From the NCBI RefSeq assembly GCF_007713685.1, contig NZ_VMRJ01000001.1, positions 62,001 to 126,000 on the forward strand: a stretch of 64,000 nt of DNA. Direction: 5' to 3'. Positions 10,929-19,512 of this stretch are shown here, one piece after another; positions within the stretch are counted from its first letter, which is position 1; the number at the start of each line of letters is the position of its first letter. The stretch is from Hymenobacter setariae (GTDB lineage: Bacteria; Bacteroidota; Bacteroidia; Cytophagales; Hymenobacteraceae). The position numbers and the translations under genes are program-made. The notes below the pieces were generated by a model that saw only the letters and a program-made list of their open reading frames with translations, did not search any database and was not told where the DNA came from.

Positions 10929-11492
10929 ATGCCCCTCCTCGTCGCCCGCCCCGCTGCACCTGCTACTCCCTCCGAAGCCGCCGACCGCCTGCGCTGGGTC
11001 GAGGGCGTGGCCCGCCTCATGGACAGTCAGTTCCGGCTGCCCGGCACGCGGTTTCGCTTTGGCCTCGACCCGCTGCTGGGGCTGGTGCCCATCGTGGGCG
11101 ACTTATCGTCCACGGCCGTGTCAGTGGCGCTACTACTGACGATGATGCGCCACGGTGCCAGCGGCGCGGTGGTGGTGCGCATGGCGCTCAACATCTTCAT
11201 TGATACCGTAGTGGGCGCCATTCCGCTGATAGGCAACATATTTGACTTTGCTTACAAGAGTAACGAGCGCAACGTGGCTCTGCTGCGCCGCCATTACGCC
11301 GAAGGCAAGCACAACGGCAGCGGCAAAGGCTTGGTAGCCCTGTTACTGGTAGCTTTCGTGGCCTTGGCCGGGCTAGTGGGTTGGGGCGGCGTAGAGCTGG
11401 TGCGCTGGGTGTGGCACTACTTTGAGGCGCGGCCCGAGGCAGCCACGGGCCCGGTAGCAGCCCTGGTGCGCGGCTGGTACAATAGGGCGTAG
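10929..11492 (+). CDS. DUF4112 domain-containing membrane protein
   Basis: A 187-residue protein, function unknown. Residues about 20-130 match the DUF4112 pattern: LMDSQFRLPGTRFRFGLDPLLGLVPIVGD, split by a turn, then a membrane helix, MALNIFIDTVVGAIPLIGN and FDFAYKSNERN. A third hydrophobic helix lies near 148-172 (VALLLVAFVALAGLVGWGG). ATG 10929 gives the family's usual N-terminus; in-frame codons before it overlap the terminator of the previous gene. It stands alone, with no operon partner, followed by an inverted repeat. Confidence 0.88.
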   Translation: MPLLVARPAAPATPSEAADRLRWVEGVARLMDSQFRLPGTRFRFGLDPLLGLVPIVGDLSSTAVSVALLLTMMRHGASGAVVVRMALNIFIDTVVGAIPLIGNIFDFAYKSNERNVALLRRHYAEGKHNGSGKGLVALLLVAFVALAGLVGWGGVELVRWVWHYFEARPEAATGPVAALVRGWYNRA

Positions 11493-11855
11493 GGAGGTAA
11501 AATCAGGACCTAGGCAAAGGAGACGGTTGTCATTGCGAGCAACGCGAAGCAATCGCATCAAGACGAGCGCGCCTAGGTACCGTTCGGGTGCGATTGCTTC
11601 GCGTTGCTCGCAATGACGGATACCTTCTTCTAAAGCAGATAAAAAATAATATTCAGGAATAAAGACAATTATTCTTGCAAACAGGCGCAACCTCGCGTGA
11701 GGCAACGTGTCGTTTAGGTGAACAGGGTTTCAATAAGACAAGGGGTAGTAGCAAGCTAGCTAACTGGTCATAGTGACCAGCTTAGTCGGGTAGTTATTGC
11801 CCATTCCGAAGCGCCTGATTCGTCACGTCCACCCTTATTTTCCTGGTTGTTGCCG
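11493..11855. other. Intergenic stretch with inverted repeat and AT-rich leader
   Basis: Apart from the inverted repeat at 11529-11617, this stretch of 363 bases holds an AT-rich part (11635-11675) that may carry the promoter of the DUF2723 gene. I see no complete TAnnTTTG element. A short symmetrical stretch (CTGGTCATAGTGACCAG, 11764-11780) could be a protein-binding site. Confidence 0.4.
11529..11617 (+). repeat. Long inverted repeat, family B copy 1
   Basis: Arms starting GTCATTGCGAGC and ending GCTCGCAATGAC enclose GAAGCAATCGCA and its complement, giving a stem of about 30 bases. A second copy is at 19384-19483; the right arms of both contain TTCGGGTGCGATTGCTTCGC. This palindrome type is widely scattered between genes in Bacteroidota genomes and gives rise to spurious small reading frames. 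Confidence 0.85.
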
Positions 11856-14800
11856 ATGCTGTCCTTTTCCAAAAAGAATAACCTCGTGGGCTGGCTGGTC
11901 TTTGCCGTGGCCCTAGGTACCTACCTCAAGACCCTGGAGCCCACGGCCTCGTACTGGGACTGCGGCGAGTTCATTGCCTGCGCCTACAAGCTGCTGGTGC
12001 CGCACCCACCCGGTGCCCCCACCTTCCTATTGCTGGGCCGAGTACTGTCGCTGCTGAGCTTCGGCGACCGGCAGGTAGTGGCGCTGCTTATCAACGCCTT
12101 ATCGGGCCTAAGTAGCGCGTTCACGGTCCTGTTCTTGTTCTGGATAATCACCCACCTAGGGCGCAAGTTGCTGGTGCCGAGCGCAGCAAGGGCGGCGGAG
12201 GCCCCGGCGCCCACGGCTGGCCAAACCTGGCTTATCCTGGGGGCGGGCGTGGTGGGCGCGCTGAGTTTCGCCTTCTCCGATTCGTTCTGGTTCAATGCCG
12301 TGGAGGGCGAAGTCTACGCCATGTCGAGCCTATGCACGGCCGCCGTAGTCTGGATAATGCTGAAGTGGGAAGCCCGCGCCACCGAGGCCGATTCGGATAA
12401 GTGGCTCATCCTCATTGCCTACGTTATCGGCCTCAGCATCGGGGTGCACTTGCTGAATCTGCTGGCGCTGCCGGCCCTGGCCTTTATCTACTACTACCGC
12501 CGCACGGCCAACCCAACTACCCTAGGGGGCATCATTACGCTGGTAGTGAGCATGGTTATCGTGGGCTCGGTGCTGGTGGGTATCATTCCGGGCCTGCCTA
12601 CGCTGGCGGGTGGGTTTGAGGTGTTCTTTATTAATAACCTCGGGTTGCCGTTCAACTCCGGCCTCATCATCTTCCTGGCGCTGTTTGGCGGGCTCATTTA
12701 CGCCGGTTTCCGGCTGTCGCAGCGGCGCCAGAGCCAGTTGCTGAACACGGCCATGCTGTGCTTCGTGTTCATTCTGATTGGGTATTCGAGCTACCTCATC
12801 GTGCCCATTCGGGCCTCGTTTCAGCCCACCATTAATGAGAACAATCCGTCGGACGTGCTCTCCTTCGTGAGCTACCTCAAGCGCGAGCAGTACGGCTCGC
12901 GGCCCCTGCTCTACGGCCCGCAGTTCAACGCCCAGCCCGACCACTACGCCGAGGGCACTCCGCGCTACCAGCGCAAAAACGGCCACTATGAAGAGCTGCT
13001 GCCCCGCGCCCAGGAGCCCGGCTACGCCGATGCCGACCAGATGCTGCTGCCGCGCCTCTACAGCACGATTCCGGCTCACATTCAAGAATATAATACTTGG
13101 CTGCCGGACCTGAATGCTAACCCCAACGAGCCCACCGCCAACCCCAAGCCCACGATGGGCCAGAACCTAAGCTTCCTGTTTAAGTACCAGCTGGGGCACA
13201 TGTTCTGGCGCTACTTCGGCTGGAACTACATCGGGCGCGAGTCCGATATTCAGCAGGCGGGCGTGCTCACGCCGTTTAGCGCCCGGGCCAATGAGCTGCC
13301 CGCCCGGGTAGGGCAGAGCTTTGCGCACAATAATTTCTTTGCTATCCCTTTCATCCTAGGGCTGATAGGGCTGGTAGTGCAGCTGCGCCGCCGCGGCACC
13401 GACGCGCTCGTTGTGGGGCTGCTGTTCTTGTTTACGGGCCTGGCCATTGTGGTGTACCTCAATCAGCCGCCCATCGAGCCCCGCGAGCGCGACTACACTT
13501 TCACGGGTGCCACCTTCGCGTTTGCCATCTGGATTGGCCTAGGGGTCATCGGAGTGGCCCAGGCGCTCGAAGCGGTGCTGCGGGCCGACCGGCTGCGTAC
13601 CTCCGTGGCCGTGCTGCTGGGGCTGGCCTCGCCGGCCATCCTGGCCTCGCAGGGCTGGGACGACCACGACCGCTCGGGCCGCTACGGCGCCGTGGATGCG
13701 GCCAAGAACATGCTCAATAGCTGCGCCCCCAACGCCATTTTGTTCACCAACGGCGACAACGACACGTTCCCGCTTTGGTATGCCCAGGAGGTGGAGGGCA
13801 TCCGCACCGACGTGCGCGTGGCCGTGCTGCCCTACCTCAATACCGATTGGTACATCCAGCAACTCAAGCGCCGCGCTAACCTATCGGAGCCGGTGCCGAT
13901 GTCGATGGGCGACACCACCTACGCGCAGGGCAACAACGACGTGCTGCCCTTCATGCCCAACACCGCCGTGGATAGCCTCGATTTAAAGCAATTCCTAGCC
14001 CTAGTAGGCCAAGACAGCCCGCTGCTGCGCTACACCGATGGCACGTTTTCGACCAGCACCTTTCCGACGCCCAACTTCTTTTTGAAGGTAGATAAGGCCG
14101 CCGTGCAGCGCGCCGGCCTCGTGGCACCTGAGCGTAAAGACCAGCTAGTGAGCGAGCTGCAATGGAGCATGGGCAAGCGCTCGATGGAAAAGAAAAACCT
14201 GGTGATACTCGACGTCATTGCCACCAACAACTGGAAGCGGCCCATCTACTTCAGCTCCACCGTCGCCGCCTCCGATTACATGAACCTAGAGCCGTACTTC
14301 CAGCTCGAAGGCATGGCCTACCGCCTGCTGCCCTTCAAAAACCCTGCGCCCGCCGAAGCGCAGGAAGAAGGCTACGTGCCAACTGCCCTTAACGATAAGC
14401 AATTGATGCACGATTTCGCGTATCGCGGCCTCAACAACAAGACCATTTTCTACGACGAAAACAGCCTGCGTTACCCGTCGTACTACCGCGATAAGTTTGC
14501 CCGCCTCGCCAACGCCTACCTCGCCAAGGGCAATGCCGCCAAAGCCAAGGAAGTGGCCGACTACTGCCTGCAAGTGATACCGCCCGACACGGTGCCCTAC
14601 GACTCGTTTTCGCCCCTGCTCGCCCCCGCGCTGCTGGCCGGCGGCGAGCGCCAGCGCGCCAATGTGCTGCTCGATACCACCTTGCGCGAGGCCACGCAAT
14701 CGCTGGACTACTACGCCACCCGCCCCGACGCGGCGCTGTTCGACTTCACCCGCAACCTGAACCTCATGCAGGTGCAGAACGTGTACCGGGCCGCCGCCCA

Positions 14801-14870
14801 AATGCAGGACACCGTGCGTGCGCAGCGCGCCTTGGCCGTGTTGCAGCCCTACTTGCAGCGCCAGCGCTAG
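11856..14870 (+). CDS. DUF2723 family membrane protein (GT-C-like glycosyltransferase)
   Basis: A 1004-residue polytopic inner-membrane protein. The start of the domain is diagnostic of DUF2723: YLKTLEPTASYWDCGEFIA, KLLVPHPPGAPTFLLLGR, then about 10-12 membrane helices to residue 600. The soluble C-terminal part, about 620-1004, contains NAILFTNGDNDTFPLWYAQE, which is typical of the long Bacteroidota members. The Asp-containing first loop (YWDCGE) fits GT-C-fold mannosyltransferase relatives, so transfer of a lipid-linked sugar to exported proteins or glycans is plausible but not shown. ATG 11856 was chosen over TTG 11847. The gene stands alone. Confidence 0.9.
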   Translation: MLSFSKKNNLVGWLVFAVALGTYLKTLEPTASYWDCGEFIACAYKLLVPHPPGAPTFLLLGRVLSLLSFGDRQVVALLINALSGLSSAFTVLFLFWIITHLGRKLLVPSAARAAEAPAPTAGQTWLILGAGVVGALSFAFSDSFWFNAVEGEVYAMSSLCTAAVVWIMLKWEARATEADSDKWLILIAYVIGLSIGVHLLNLLALPALAFIYYYRRTANPTTLGGIITLVVSMVIVGSVLVGIIPGLPTLAGGFEVFFINNLGLPFNSGLIIFLALFGGLIYAGFRLSQRRQSQLLNTAMLCFVFILIGYSSYLIVPIRASFQPTINENNPSDVLSFVSYLKREQYGSRPLLYGPQFNAQPDHYAEGTPRYQRKNGHYEELLPRAQEPGYADADQMLLPRLYSTIPAHIQEYNTWLPDLNANPNEPTANPKPTMGQNLSFLFKYQLGHMFWRYFGWNYIGRESDIQQAGVLTPFSARANELPARVGQSFAHNNFFAIPFILGLIGLVVQLRRRGTDALVVGLLFLFTGLAIVVYLNQPPIEPRERDYTFTGATFAFAIWIGLGVIGVAQALEAVLRADRLRTSVAVLLGLASPAILASQGWDDHDRSGRYGAVDAAKNMLNSCAPNAILFTNGDNDTFPLWYAQEVEGIRTDVRVAVLPYLNTDWYIQQLKRRANLSEPVPMSMGDTTYAQGNNDVLPFMPNTAVDSLDLKQFLALVGQDSPLLRYTDGTFSTSTFPTPNFFLKVDKAAVQRAGLVAPERKDQLVSELQWSMGKRSMEKKNLVILDVIATNNWKRPIYFSSTVAASDYMNLEPYFQLEGMAYRLLPFKNPAPAEAQEEGYVPTALNDKQLMHDFAYRGLNNKTIFYDENSLRYPSYYRDKFARLANAYLAKGNAAKAKEVADYCLQVIPPDTVPYDSFSPLLAPALLAGGERQRANVLLDTTLREATQSLDYYATRPDAALFDFTRNLNLMQVQNVYRAAAQMQDTVRAQRALAVLQPYLQRQR

Positions 14871-14899
14871 CTTGTAAGCTCAGCCGCAGCCACATACCC

Positions 14900-14933
14900 A
14901 AGGCCCCAACCTGACTGGTCAGGTTGGGGCCTT
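14900..14933 (+). terminator. Hairpin after the DUF2723 gene, terminator-like
   Basis: A perfect 16-base stem beginning AAGGCCCCAACCTGAC with almost no loop, 30 bases after the stop codon. Only three T follow the stem, so it may terminate weakly or protect the transcript end. Confidence 0.7.
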
Positions 14934-15088
14934 TGCGTAGCTTCGCCGCCCAGCAAGTACTTCCGGCTTGCTGCTGGCCACACTGGTAAAGGTGAGCCAA
15001 GGCGACAAGATGGAAGCGTTTTGAACAGTCGGCGCATCAGTTGTTGCCGTGTTGGTAGTAAATCCCAAGCCCTATTAGCTAAGAACCA

Positions 15089-16201
15089 GTGAACAAGGAC
15101 AGCCTTTCTACCAAGCCGCATTACCCGCTGTTGGATGGCCTACGTGGGGTGGCCGCCATTATCGTGGTCACCTTTCACCTGACCGAGCCCCTAGGTACGG
15201 GGCACCTCGATATCTTGGTCAACCATGGCTACCTGGCCGTTGACTTCTTCTTTCTGCTATCGGGCTTTGTCATCGGCTATGCCTATGACGACCGCTGGCC
15301 GACCATGACAATCGGCACGTTTTTGAAGCGCCGCATCGAACGGCTGCAACCCCTGGTGGTGCTCGGCATGACCCTAGGAGCCCTCGGGTTCTATTTTACT
15401 GACTCCACCATCTGGCCGCTCATTCACACCGTTCCGCTGTGGAAGATGCTGTTGGTGCTGCTCATCGGCTACACCATTCTGCCGATTCCCTTGTCGCTGG
15501 ATATCCGAGGCTGGCAAGAAATGCACCCACTCAATAGCGTTGGGTGGTCCTTGTTCTTTTAGTACCTGGCCAATATCCTCTACGCCCTTGGTATTCGAAA
15601 ATTCTCCAACACCGTGCTGAGCATCTTAGTGTTACTATCGGCCCTTGTGCTCGCGCACTTGGCCATTACCAGCCCGGCCGGCGATGTGAGCGGGGGGTGG
15701 ACCCTCAACGTGGAACAGGTGCGCGTGGGGCTGACGCGGACGATGTATCCCTTCTTTGCCGGGCTGCTGCTGTCGCGGGTAGCCAAGCCCGCCCGCATCA
15801 AGCACGCCTTTTTGTGGTGCAGTCTCGTGCTGGCCCTCGTCTTATACATGCCGCGCATCGGCGGCGCCGACCATGTGTGGATGAACGGAATCTACGAAGC
15901 CATCTGCATCATCCTGATGTTTCCACTCTTGGTGTACGTGGGTGCCAGCGGCGTGCTGCAAACCCAGGTAGAAGGGAAACTATGCAAGTTCTTGGGGGAG
16001 ATATCCTATCCGCTGTACCTAGTGCATTACCCGCTCGTCTACTTCTACGTTGCCTGGATTAGCAACCATAAAGGCGTAACCCTCGGGCAAGCCTGGCCTT
16101 ACGCGTTGCTGATTTTGCTAGGGGGTGTTGCGTTGGCGTATGTTAGTCTGAAATGGTACGATGAGCCGGTTCGCCGCTGGCTGCGGACAAAACTGGGGTA
16201 A
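15089..16201 (+). pseudogene. Acyltransferase 3 family gene interrupted by an in-frame TAG
   Basis: Reading from GTG 15089, the N-terminus YPLLDGLRGVAAIIVVTFHL, with later DFFFLLSGFVIGYAYDDRW, is the OafA/Acyltransferase_3 pattern (membrane-bound O-acyltransferase for sugars). At 15560-15562 the frame meets TAG, then continues in the same frame without another stop to 16201 (371 codons in all). The residues around it read GWSLFF-stop-YLANILYA; family members have WSLFFEYL there, so a single G-to-T change of GAG explains the stop. The second half keeps the remaining helices and the C-terminal YPLYLVHYPLVYF motif. Either the gene is recently dead, the base is a sequencing error, or the two halves are made separately. 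Confidence 0.85.
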
Positions 16202-16261
16202 AAACAAACTCAGCTATTCTGCAAATTTGGGTTGCTACAAGCTAGTCGCCTAAGGTCGTCA

Positions 16262-16816
16262 TTACGACACTGGAAAAACCAAGATGTCATAGGCTTGACC
16301 CTGGAAATCGATTTCTCCTACTACCTCTAGCCCAAGCTTCTGCGTGTGTACCCAGCGAGAGGCCGCATTCTCAGCGGCAATAAACGCTACCCCTAGGTCG
16401 AAGTGCCCCGTCAGCGTCTGTTTCGTGGCAGCGAAAAGCTGCTGAAGTAAGCCTTGGCCCCGATACTCCTGCCGCACCAGCACCGGCCCGTAATAAAACC
16501 AGCTGTAGTCCGTAACCGGGCGCTGCTGGTAGAGCAAGTTGGGTAGCAGCGCATTGATGGCTTGTATAAACGGTGGGTACCGCTCAGCCGGAAGCTTGGA
16601 ATTGATAACGAACCCAGCTAATTCCCCCTGGTAATAGGCCACTTGGCCCGGTACCGAAGCCAGCATGGCACCTAGGGCCGGCGCCGCAAACGAGCCTGTC
16701 AGGAAGCCACCCTGCCGGGCTTCTTCGTCCAGGTTCTGGTAGGTGTACTGGTTGGCCAACTCGGCCAAGGCAGGGGCATCGGCCGCGGAGGCTTCTCGGA
16801 TAGTGAACTCGGACAT
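16262..16816 (-). CDS. GNAT family N-acetyltransferase
   Basis: A 184-residue acetyltransferase starting MSEFTIREASAADAPALAEL, the common GNAT opening. The acetyl-CoA-binding region is visible as GPVLVRQEYRGQGLLQQLF (motif A, Q/RxxGxG/A written here as RQEYRGQGL, about 118-130), followed by the motif B stretch AAENAASRWVHTQKLGLEVVGEI. The substrate is unknown. ATG 16816 was chosen because upstream in-frame codons run into the inverted repeat at 16832. It is downstream of the GH2 gene on the same strand, separated by that repeat. Confidence 0.88.
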   Translation of the reverse strand: MSEFTIREASAADAPALAELANQYTYQNLDEEARQGGFLTGSFAAPALGAMLASVPGQVAYYQGELAGFVINSKLPAERYPPFIQAINALLPNLLYQQRPVTDYSWFYYGPVLVRQEYRGQGLLQQLFAATKQTLTGHFDLGVAFIAAENAASRWVHTQKLGLEVVGEIDFQGQAYDILVFPVS

Positions 16817-16831
16817 AGGTGATAAAGGTAA

Positions 16832-16949
16832 AAGTAGCTTGGACTCTGCGAGTCCGAGTGCGAGCGTAGCGAGCATTTGCGTCCGTTTACGTTCTCCAAC
16901 GTAGCTGCTCGCTGCGCTCGCACTCGGACTCGCAGAGTCCAAGCTACTT
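16832..16949 (+). repeat. Long inverted repeat, family A copy 2
   Basis: Arms starting AAGTAGCTTGGACTCTGCG and ending in its exact complement make a stem of about 48 bases around a short loop. It is closely similar to the copy at 8461-8591. It fills the whole gap between the GH2 gene and the GNAT gene, and its last bases overlap the GH2 stop codon. Confidence 0.88.
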
Positions 16950-19344
16950 ATTCTGCCCGCAACTCGGCTTTAGACGTCCGCAAGCCAGGTGCCGTGAGAG
17001 TTACGCCAATGGGGCCAGCGCCCGTAGCCTGCACGTATACCAGCAGGTGGCCTAGGTGGGCGCGGTGCCGAGGCGTGGTAGGCGCATCGTGGTTGGCGAG
17101 GTCGCCATTTTCGATACCTAGGAGGCGGGCAGGGCCGGTGAGCGCCACCGTGATTTCATCGGTGGCGGTGGGCACGGGGCGGCCGGCTTCGTCCACGATA
17201 GTGACTTCAAACTGGGCGAGGCCACGGGTTTTGGCGGGTAGGGTGCGGCGGTCGGGCGTGAGCTGGATGGCGGTAGGGGCGCCGGCCGTTTGCAGCTTCA
17301 TCTCGCTCACTACTTTGTCGTTGCGGTAACCTTTGGCCGACAGCTCGCCAGCCGTATAGGGCACGTCCCAGGTGGGCTGGCGGCCGGTTTTCTTGCCCAG
17401 CGACTGGTCATTGAGGAACAGCTCGGTAGCCTCGTTGGTGGTGTAGGCGGTCACGCGCACTTGGGTAGCGGCGGGCCAGTTCCAGGTGGCGGTGCCGCGC
17501 GGGCGGCGGCCAGCGGCGGGGGCTTCGGCGGCCACTAGGTAGAGCATGGGCGCGGTAGTCCACAGGCTTTGGCGCAGGTAGTACTCGGGCTTGGGAAAGC
17601 CGGCCATGTCGAGCAGGCCCGCGCCGTTGGCGCGCTGGGGCCACTTGCCGGCTTCGCCTAGGTAGTCAATGCCGGTCCAGAGGTACTGCGCCGAAACGTA
17701 GGCGTTGCTATCGACGGCCGCCCAGGCGTCGCGGGCCATGCCGTTTTCGCTGCCGTAGATGATGCGGTTGGGGTACTGCTTGTGGTCTTCGGGATAGCGA
17801 AACTCTTGGTAGTTGTAGCCCACCAGGTCGAGGGCGGCGGGGTAGTCGGTGAAGTTGGACATCACTACGCCGGCCAGCGCCGCCGTGATGGGTCGCGAGC
17901 TATCGGCCTGCTTAGCCATGGCCACTAGGCGCTTGGCGATGGGCCCCATTTCGGCGGCGGGCGGGTGGTTGGGCAGGTAGCCCTTGCCGTAAATCTGGGG
18001 GTTGCGGCCGGTGTTCAGCACCTCGTGCGAGTAGGGGTCGTTGGGGTAGTCAATTTCGTTGCCGATGCTCCACATGATGATGCTGGGGCGGTTGCGGTTG
18101 CGCAGCACCATATCGCGCAGGTCGCGCTCGCCCCACTCCTTAAAGTACTCGTGCGAGCCAAACTGGGCGGGCGTGCCCACGTTCCAGCCGGCCACCCACT
18201 TGTTCTTGCCGTGCTCCCACTCGTCGAAGGCTTCATCCATCACCAAGAAGCCTAGGCGGTCGCAGAGCTGGTAGAGGTAGTCGGCGTGCGGGTTGTGGCT
18301 CATGCGCAAGGAGTTGCAGCCGCCAGCCTTCAGCAGCTTCAGGCGGCGCTCCCACACCTCAGGCGGCACAGCTACGCCAAGCGCGCCCGCATCATCGTGG
18401 ATGCAGAGGCCCTTGAGCTTCATATTCTCGCCGTTCAGGAAAAAGCCCTGGTTGGTATCGAAGCGGATGGTGCGCACGCCTACTTCCTCAGTCACTTCGT
18501 CGGCGGGCTGGCCGGCCACGCCTAGGGTGGTGCGCAGGCGGTAGAGGTTCGGGTGGTCTACGGACCACAGCGCGGGCTTCTTGATGGGAAAAGTCAGCGT
18601 AGCCGTGGCGTCGGTGCCGGGCTTGGCGGCTACCGTTTGCTTAGCCGTGGCTACGACTTGTCCTTTGTTATCGAGCAGGGTGCTGGTAACCGTTACGGTA
18701 GTGGCCTTGGCCAAGGCGTTGGTAAACGTCACGGCTACCCGGCCGGTGGCAGCGCTAGCGCTCACCGTGGGCGTGGTGAAGGCCACGCCCCAAGGCCGGA
18801 TGTGCACCGGCGCAGTGGCCAGCAAGTACACATTGCGGTAGATGCCCGAGCCAGTGTACCAGCGCGAATCGGCTACCTGAGGGTGGTCTACGCGCACGGC
18901 TAGCACGTTGCTGCCGGTGGCGCTTAGGTAGGGCGTCAGCTCATATTGAAAGGAGGCGAAGCCGCTCGGCCGCTTGCCCAGCGAATGGCCATTCAGCCAC
19001 ACCTCGCTGTTTTTATACACCCCATCGAAGTAGATGAATACTTTCTTATTGCGGAAGCTAGCGGGCACGCTAAACGACTTGCGGTACCAACCCACGCCCC
19101 CCGGCAAAAAGGCCGTGGCGCTGGCCCACTGCTCGCTGTACGGCCCCTCGATGGCCCAGTCGTGCGGCAGCGTCAGGGCGCGCCAGTCCTTATCGGCGGC
19201 TTGGGGCTGCTGGCTGCCGGGCACATCGCCTAGGTGAAATTTCCAGTCGTTATTAAACAAGAGCTGCTGGCGCTGGGCGTTGGCTAGGCGGCTGCCAAAT
19301 AGGTAGCTGGCTAGAAGCAGGAGTAGGGTAGGGGGAAATCTCAT
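16948..19344 (-). CDS. Glycoside hydrolase family 2 (beta-galactosidase type), exported
   Basis: A 798-residue enzyme with signal peptide MRFPPTLLLLLASYLFGSRL-ANA. Domains in order: sugar-binding jelly roll (WKFHLGD, LPHDWAIEGPY), Ig-like domain, (beta/alpha)8 catalytic domain (about 285-590), then the DUF4982-like and Ig-like domains usual for Bacteroidota GH2. The acid/base Glu lies in GNEIDYPND (about 432) and the nucleophile Glu in YGSENGMAR (about 533). RMSHNPHADYLYQLCDRLG is also typical. It should remove terminal galactose (or related beta-sugars) from oligosaccharides in the periplasm. It is the last enzyme gene of the locus susC-susD-GH30-GH2; an inverted repeat separates it from GH30, so its transcription may be partly independent. 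Confidence 0.93.
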   Translation of the reverse strand: MRFPPTLLLLLASYLFGSRLANAQRQQLLFNNDWKFHLGDVPGSQQPQAADKDWRALTLPHDWAIEGPYSEQWASATAFLPGGVGWYRKSFSVPASFRNKKVFIYFDGVYKNSEVWLNGHSLGKRPSGFASFQYELTPYLSATGSNVLAVRVDHPQVADSRWYTGSGIYRNVYLLATAPVHIRPWGVAFTTPTVSASAATGRVAVTFTNALAKATTVTVTSTLLDNKGQVVATAKQTVAAKPGTDATATLTFPIKKPALWSVDHPNLYRLRTTLGVAGQPADEVTEEVGVRTIRFDTNQGFFLNGENMKLKGLCIHDDAGALGVAVPPEVWERRLKLLKAGGCNSLRMSHNPHADYLYQLCDRLGFLVMDEAFDEWEHGKNKWVAGWNVGTPAQFGSHEYFKEWGERDLRDMVLRNRNRPSIIMWSIGNEIDYPNDPYSHEVLNTGRNPQIYGKGYLPNHPPAAEMGPIAKRLVAMAKQADSSRPITAALAGVVMSNFTDYPAALDLVGYNYQEFRYPEDHKQYPNRIIYGSENGMARDAWAAVDSNAYVSAQYLWTGIDYLGEAGKWPQRANGAGLLDMAGFPKPEYYLRQSLWTTAPMLYLVAAEAPAAGRRPRGTATWNWPAATQVRVTAYTTNEATELFLNDQSLGKKTGRQPTWDVPYTAGELSAKGYRNDKVVSEMKLQTAGAPTAIQLTPDRRTLPAKTRGLAQFEVTIVDEAGRPVPTATDEITVALTGPARLLGIENGDLANHDAPTTPRHRAHLGHLLVYVQATGAGPIGVTLTAPGLRTSKAELRAE

Positions 19345-19383
19345 GAGGTGGGAAAAGGAATAGTCATTTAGGGCAGAAAAACT

Positions 19384-19483
19384 GTCTGTCATTGCGAGCG
19401 TAGCGAAGCAATCACACCTGTTTAGCCGTGCCTTTCGAGTTCTGTTCGGGTGCGATTGCTTCGCTGCGCTCGCAATGACAGAC
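19384..19483 (+). repeat. Long inverted repeat, family B copy 2
   Basis: Arms begin GTCTGTCATTGCGAGCG and end in the complement; the stem of about 35 bases includes GCGAAGCAATC. It is related to 11529-11617. It lies between the stop of GH30 and the start of GH2, inside the polysaccharide utilization locus, where it could act as an RNA processing or partial termination signal. Confidence 0.87.
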
Positions 19484-19512
19484 GGTTTAGATGTTGCTGA
19501 AAACCTGTGGTG

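Noticed and set aside
11373..11705. Small minus-strand gene over 11373-11705
   Set aside because: Its centre is the translated family B inverted repeat; the rest is antisense to the DUF4112 gene.
15544..16062. Frameshift as cause of the broken acyltransferase
   Set aside because: The frame after the TAG is the same as before it; the 15544 frame has no family motif.
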